Position numbers and translations under genes: made by a program. The notes beneath the pieces are model-generated. The model was not told the DNA's origin, did no database searches, and was given only the letters and a program-made list of their open reading frames with translations. This document shows positions 29,204-31,615 of a DNA stretch of 31,615 bases, piece after piece. The stretch's first letter is position 1; every line of letters begins with the position of its first letter. Source of the stretch: Pleurobrachia bachei. Lineage: Eukaryota; Ctenophora; Tentaculata; Cydippida; Pleurobrachiidae. The stretch is from the NCBI GenBank assembly GCA_000695325.1, contig AVPN01000003.1, positions 140,924 through 172,538 of the forward strand, given 5' to 3'.

Positions 29204-29518
29204 TCTCTTATGTATAACGTGGCGGACAGGAGAGTTCCCTTGGTTTTTTTCGCGGTCCTGACGGCGCTTTGTGGTGTTGCAGTGTGGTTCCAGCCTGACA
29301 CAACCGGACGGCGAATCCCTGAGACACCAAAAGATGTGGAGTGTTATGCAAAAAAGAGAAATGAAAACTCTGAGTCTCCGTTGGCCTAGTTTTTACTGAA
29401 ATGAATGAATGTGAATTAGAATGAATATGAAAACGAGTATGAAATGTGAAATCATTTGATTTAATTCCAAAGTAATGTATTTTCACTTTCCTTTAATTCT
29501 CTCCTTCATTACCTGCAG

Positions 29519-29635
29519 GTACCAATGACAAAGGAATTCATCGATCGATGGAGAGATCATTATTGGACCACGGCAGTCTACTTAGTAGAGAGGAAGAGAT
29601 CTTTGTTAGGCGATGATTATCAGTTCAACGATCAG
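29519..29635 (+). CDS. Possible internal or first coding exon, 39 codons
   Basis: Bounded by an acceptor (TTCATTACCTGCAG) and a donor (CAG|GTAATA), with one open phase-0 frame: VPMTKEFIDRWRDHYW at the start and GDDYQFNDQ at the end. An internal Met could be a translation start. I recognise no family. No convincing neighbouring exon was found within the window, and an open stretch of this size can occur by chance. Confidence 0.25.
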
Positions 29636-29639
29636 GTAA

Positions 29640-30082
29640 TAACAATGGATCTTTAGTGAATCAGATTTAGTAAAGGTTGTTAAAACTTCTCCTTATCAAT
29701 TGATCAATATTAGTCCAATATATCGATATTATATTCGGTATACCTTCAATCCGAGGGACAGAGTTCCATCAATCCCCCTATCTCCTCTTCTGTATATCCA
29801 CAAATCATCATTCCTCAAATTCTCTGAACTCCAAAGTCTCCCAAAACCCGGTATGCTTTCTATGAATATTGGAGAAGATGAGCGTATTGTCCTTAGTCCA
29901 GTTCATGATGTGTACAGACATGAGAGAAAGAGAGATAGCGAGATAGAGGAAAACAAACAAGAAAGGGAGAGGTAGAAAGGAAGATAGAAAGTTAAGGAGG
30001 GCTCTCCTAGAAATGATTAATATTAGCGTGTGTCTCTACCACGTGTGTGACACACAGTGATTTGTGGTACACATGTAATGAT

Positions 30083-30132
<50 letters not shown>

Positions 30133-31615
30133 TCTCGATAGAGGACGGCCATGTGATCATCGATCTACAGATCATAGAGATTGGATGGACGTAGTGTTTG
30201 TAGATAGACCTGTCTACTAGTCTCTCTGTTGTTCATTCCTCTTATCTTTCGTCTCAGTGTGCTTTCACCAACATAGCATCATAGAGCTTTCTACCACAAA
30301 ACGATATGGCTCAACGCTTGCATTCACGCATTTGCCTTTCGCAATGCAGAAATGATGTGCCACTGTCCCATGTCTTGTCAGTGTGGTCACACTTTCCAGA
30401 CGTAATTAGTAGGAACGCGCATTGTCCTCTAATTGTGACAAGATCCCTCATTTTGGCGCGCATTTCTCACGGTTCTTCATTTTAACACACACCGTGGGAA
30501 AGTTTCTGTCTCTGTGGTAGCGATTCTGTGGTCTGACTTCGATCAGTGAACCAGCTAGACCATGAACACAAAGTATCGAAAACATAGCGCATTTCATCCC
30601 CGATTGTAGAAAATTACTAGATTAATTCTATAATTCTGCTCCTTCTATCTCTATAATGTCTCGGTCTGCCAGGCCTAATGAGATAATGGGGAGACCGAGA
30701 GTGTACGGTAATTATCTGTGTATCTGGCCTAGCTCTCTGAGCTGGTGTATATACTAGCTCTCCAATGTACCTTCCCTTCTGGATCTGTATTATACGAGCT
30801 GGTACTGATCTCTAGATATAGTGCACTTTTGGCTAGCTATATTTTGAATAACTGGTAAAATATTCTATCTAGGAGATAATGAGCCGCCGATTTTCAGAAG
30901 TTAGATCACTTTTGATTTGATAATCTGTTTCAAGCATGTAATTGTCTAAGACAAGTAATTTACTTTTTATAGCATTTGCAGCGTATAACACATGTCTTTC
31001 TTTTATAGCTGCATCTCTGCATTCGTATTTCTAATTTCTCTCCTGTCCCCCTTTCAATTATCACTACCTCAAATTGTATATTATCAAATCATTTTCTCTT
31101 TATAAATTCTTCCAACGAATTTGTATTTTCCGCTTCTTTTCCTTTAACACACCTGATATAACGGTTGTATCGGTCCTGTCAGAGCATAGGCCTGACAGTA
31201 TCGGTCAGCTTTTCAATATGTACCAACTAGAGAAATATATATATATATCTTCTTTGCTTCTGTTTCATTTTCTTATCCCATACACTTGAGATAAAACAAG
31301 ACTGTAGACCTGCCTTGGAGAGTGATTTTATAGTGTTGACCTCTGATGCAGTGTCTAACTTTTTGCTTTCGGCACATGCATCCTCTTTTAGGGCTTCTAG
31401 GATACAACCTCCCAGAGAGAGAGAGAGAGATAGAAGGAGATATAAGGAGAGAGATATTGTAGACCACATTGTTCTTTTCGCAATTGTTCATGCAGCACTA
31501 CAGTGTACCTTTGGCTCCCACCTCTATTTCTCTTCATTTCCACATGTGCCGTCTACTGTCACGTGTGCAGCTTAGTACCTGTCTATCCATCCCTCTGTCT
31601 ACTCTCTGAGTTCAC
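29640..31615. other. Gene-poor right end with microsatellites
   Basis: No recognisable coding sequence. It holds (TC)n at 30086-30129, purine-rich GA tracts around 29920-29990 and 31417-31450, and the weak inverted repeat TCTCGGTCT/AGACCGAGA at 30659-30702. Confidence 0.5.
30086..30129. repeat. (TC)n microsatellite
   Basis: About 22 uninterrupted TC units. Confidence 0.95.

Larger units (their letters stand above)
27842..29389 (+). pseudogene. SLC22-family transporter C, full length but interrupted by two complement-swapped blocks
   Basis: One continuous frame of 515 codons, the family's usual length, holds all SLC22 landmarks: LTVDEIVDKIVP, the extracellular loop with NATIYNRDVLCG, FDRVGRKYGALIG, PKSPRFLLVQGKEDEAKR, ELAPTSHRGMVLSLSS, YNVADRRVPLV and a C-terminus close to gene B. 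As written it is stopped in two places: TAG TAG at 28199-28204, and TAG (29177) plus TAA (29189). Both places lie in blocks (codons 107-123 and 443-454) that become perfect SLC22 sequence when each base is complemented without reversal. Nothing else in the gene is damaged and neither block shifts the frame. So this is either a pseudogene by an unknown route or an intact gene with corrupted sequence. A 5' UTR intron is possible (donor at 27397, acceptor at 27645). Confidence 0.85.

Noticed and set aside
1-31615. CRISPR array, tRNA or rRNA genes, bacterial-type operon
   Set aside because: No regularly spaced repeats with unique spacers, no cloverleaf or B-box pattern seen, and clear eukaryotic introns.
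1-31615. Retroviral, LTR or Polinton-type remains
   Set aside because: No polymerase, integrase, capsid or envelope-like frames and no long terminal repeats; the direct repeats of about 1 kb are adjacent duplications of host DNA, not LTRs.

Overview
The window looks like nuclear DNA of an animal. It has split genes with GT-AG introns of roughly 60-450 bp, rhodopsin-like receptors, SLC22 and SLC23 transporters, many (CT)n/(GA)n microsatellites and small inverted-repeat transposons. The compact introns and divergent receptors make me lean towards an early-branching marine invertebrate, possibly a sponge; the sequence alone does not prove this. I see no operons, CRISPR, tRNA, rRNA or virus-like elements.

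Layout. At 193-272 (-) there is a short first coding exon resembling a class III aminotransferase. A three-exon GPCR lies at 1675-2919 (+), and a related GPCR with an uninterrupted coding region at 9645-10640 (+). Between them are a 1.07-kb tandem duplication (3301-5464) and gene-poor DNA. From 10.9 to 13 kb there are short duplications, hairpins and a Tigger/pogo-like MITE. From 14.1 to 29.4 kb is a transporter cluster: a 3' fragment of an SLC22 gene (14128-14437 -), the intact parent gene (15092-16651 -), a 14-exon SLC23 gene (17653-21657 -), a second intact SLC22 gene (22756-24354 -), a truncated SLC22 5' fragment running into a MITE (26616-27050 +) and a third full-length but interrupted SLC22 gene (27842-29389 +). 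The last 2 kb hold microsatellites and no convincing gene.

The strangest observation is in the third SLC22 gene. Two blocks, 28160-28210 (51 bp) and 29168-29203 (36 bp), encode stops and nonsense as written. When each base is replaced by its complement WITHOUT reversing the order, both give exactly the expected SLC22 residues, in frame and at the right length. An inversion would give the reverse complement, and I know of no biological process that makes a parallel complement. A data-processing error or a deliberate edit is therefore the leading explanation, and raw reads would decide.

Other notable signals: three independent near-identical tandem duplications of about 1 kb within 25 kb, one with a breakpoint at a MITE end on a TA dinucleotide; a 38-bp perfect hairpin inserted into a MITE with an 8-bp target duplication, plus a second decayed copy nearby; mosaic similarity among SLC22 paralogues that suggests gene conversion; and an SLC23 exon 4 whose length breaks an otherwise perfect 14-exon reading frame.
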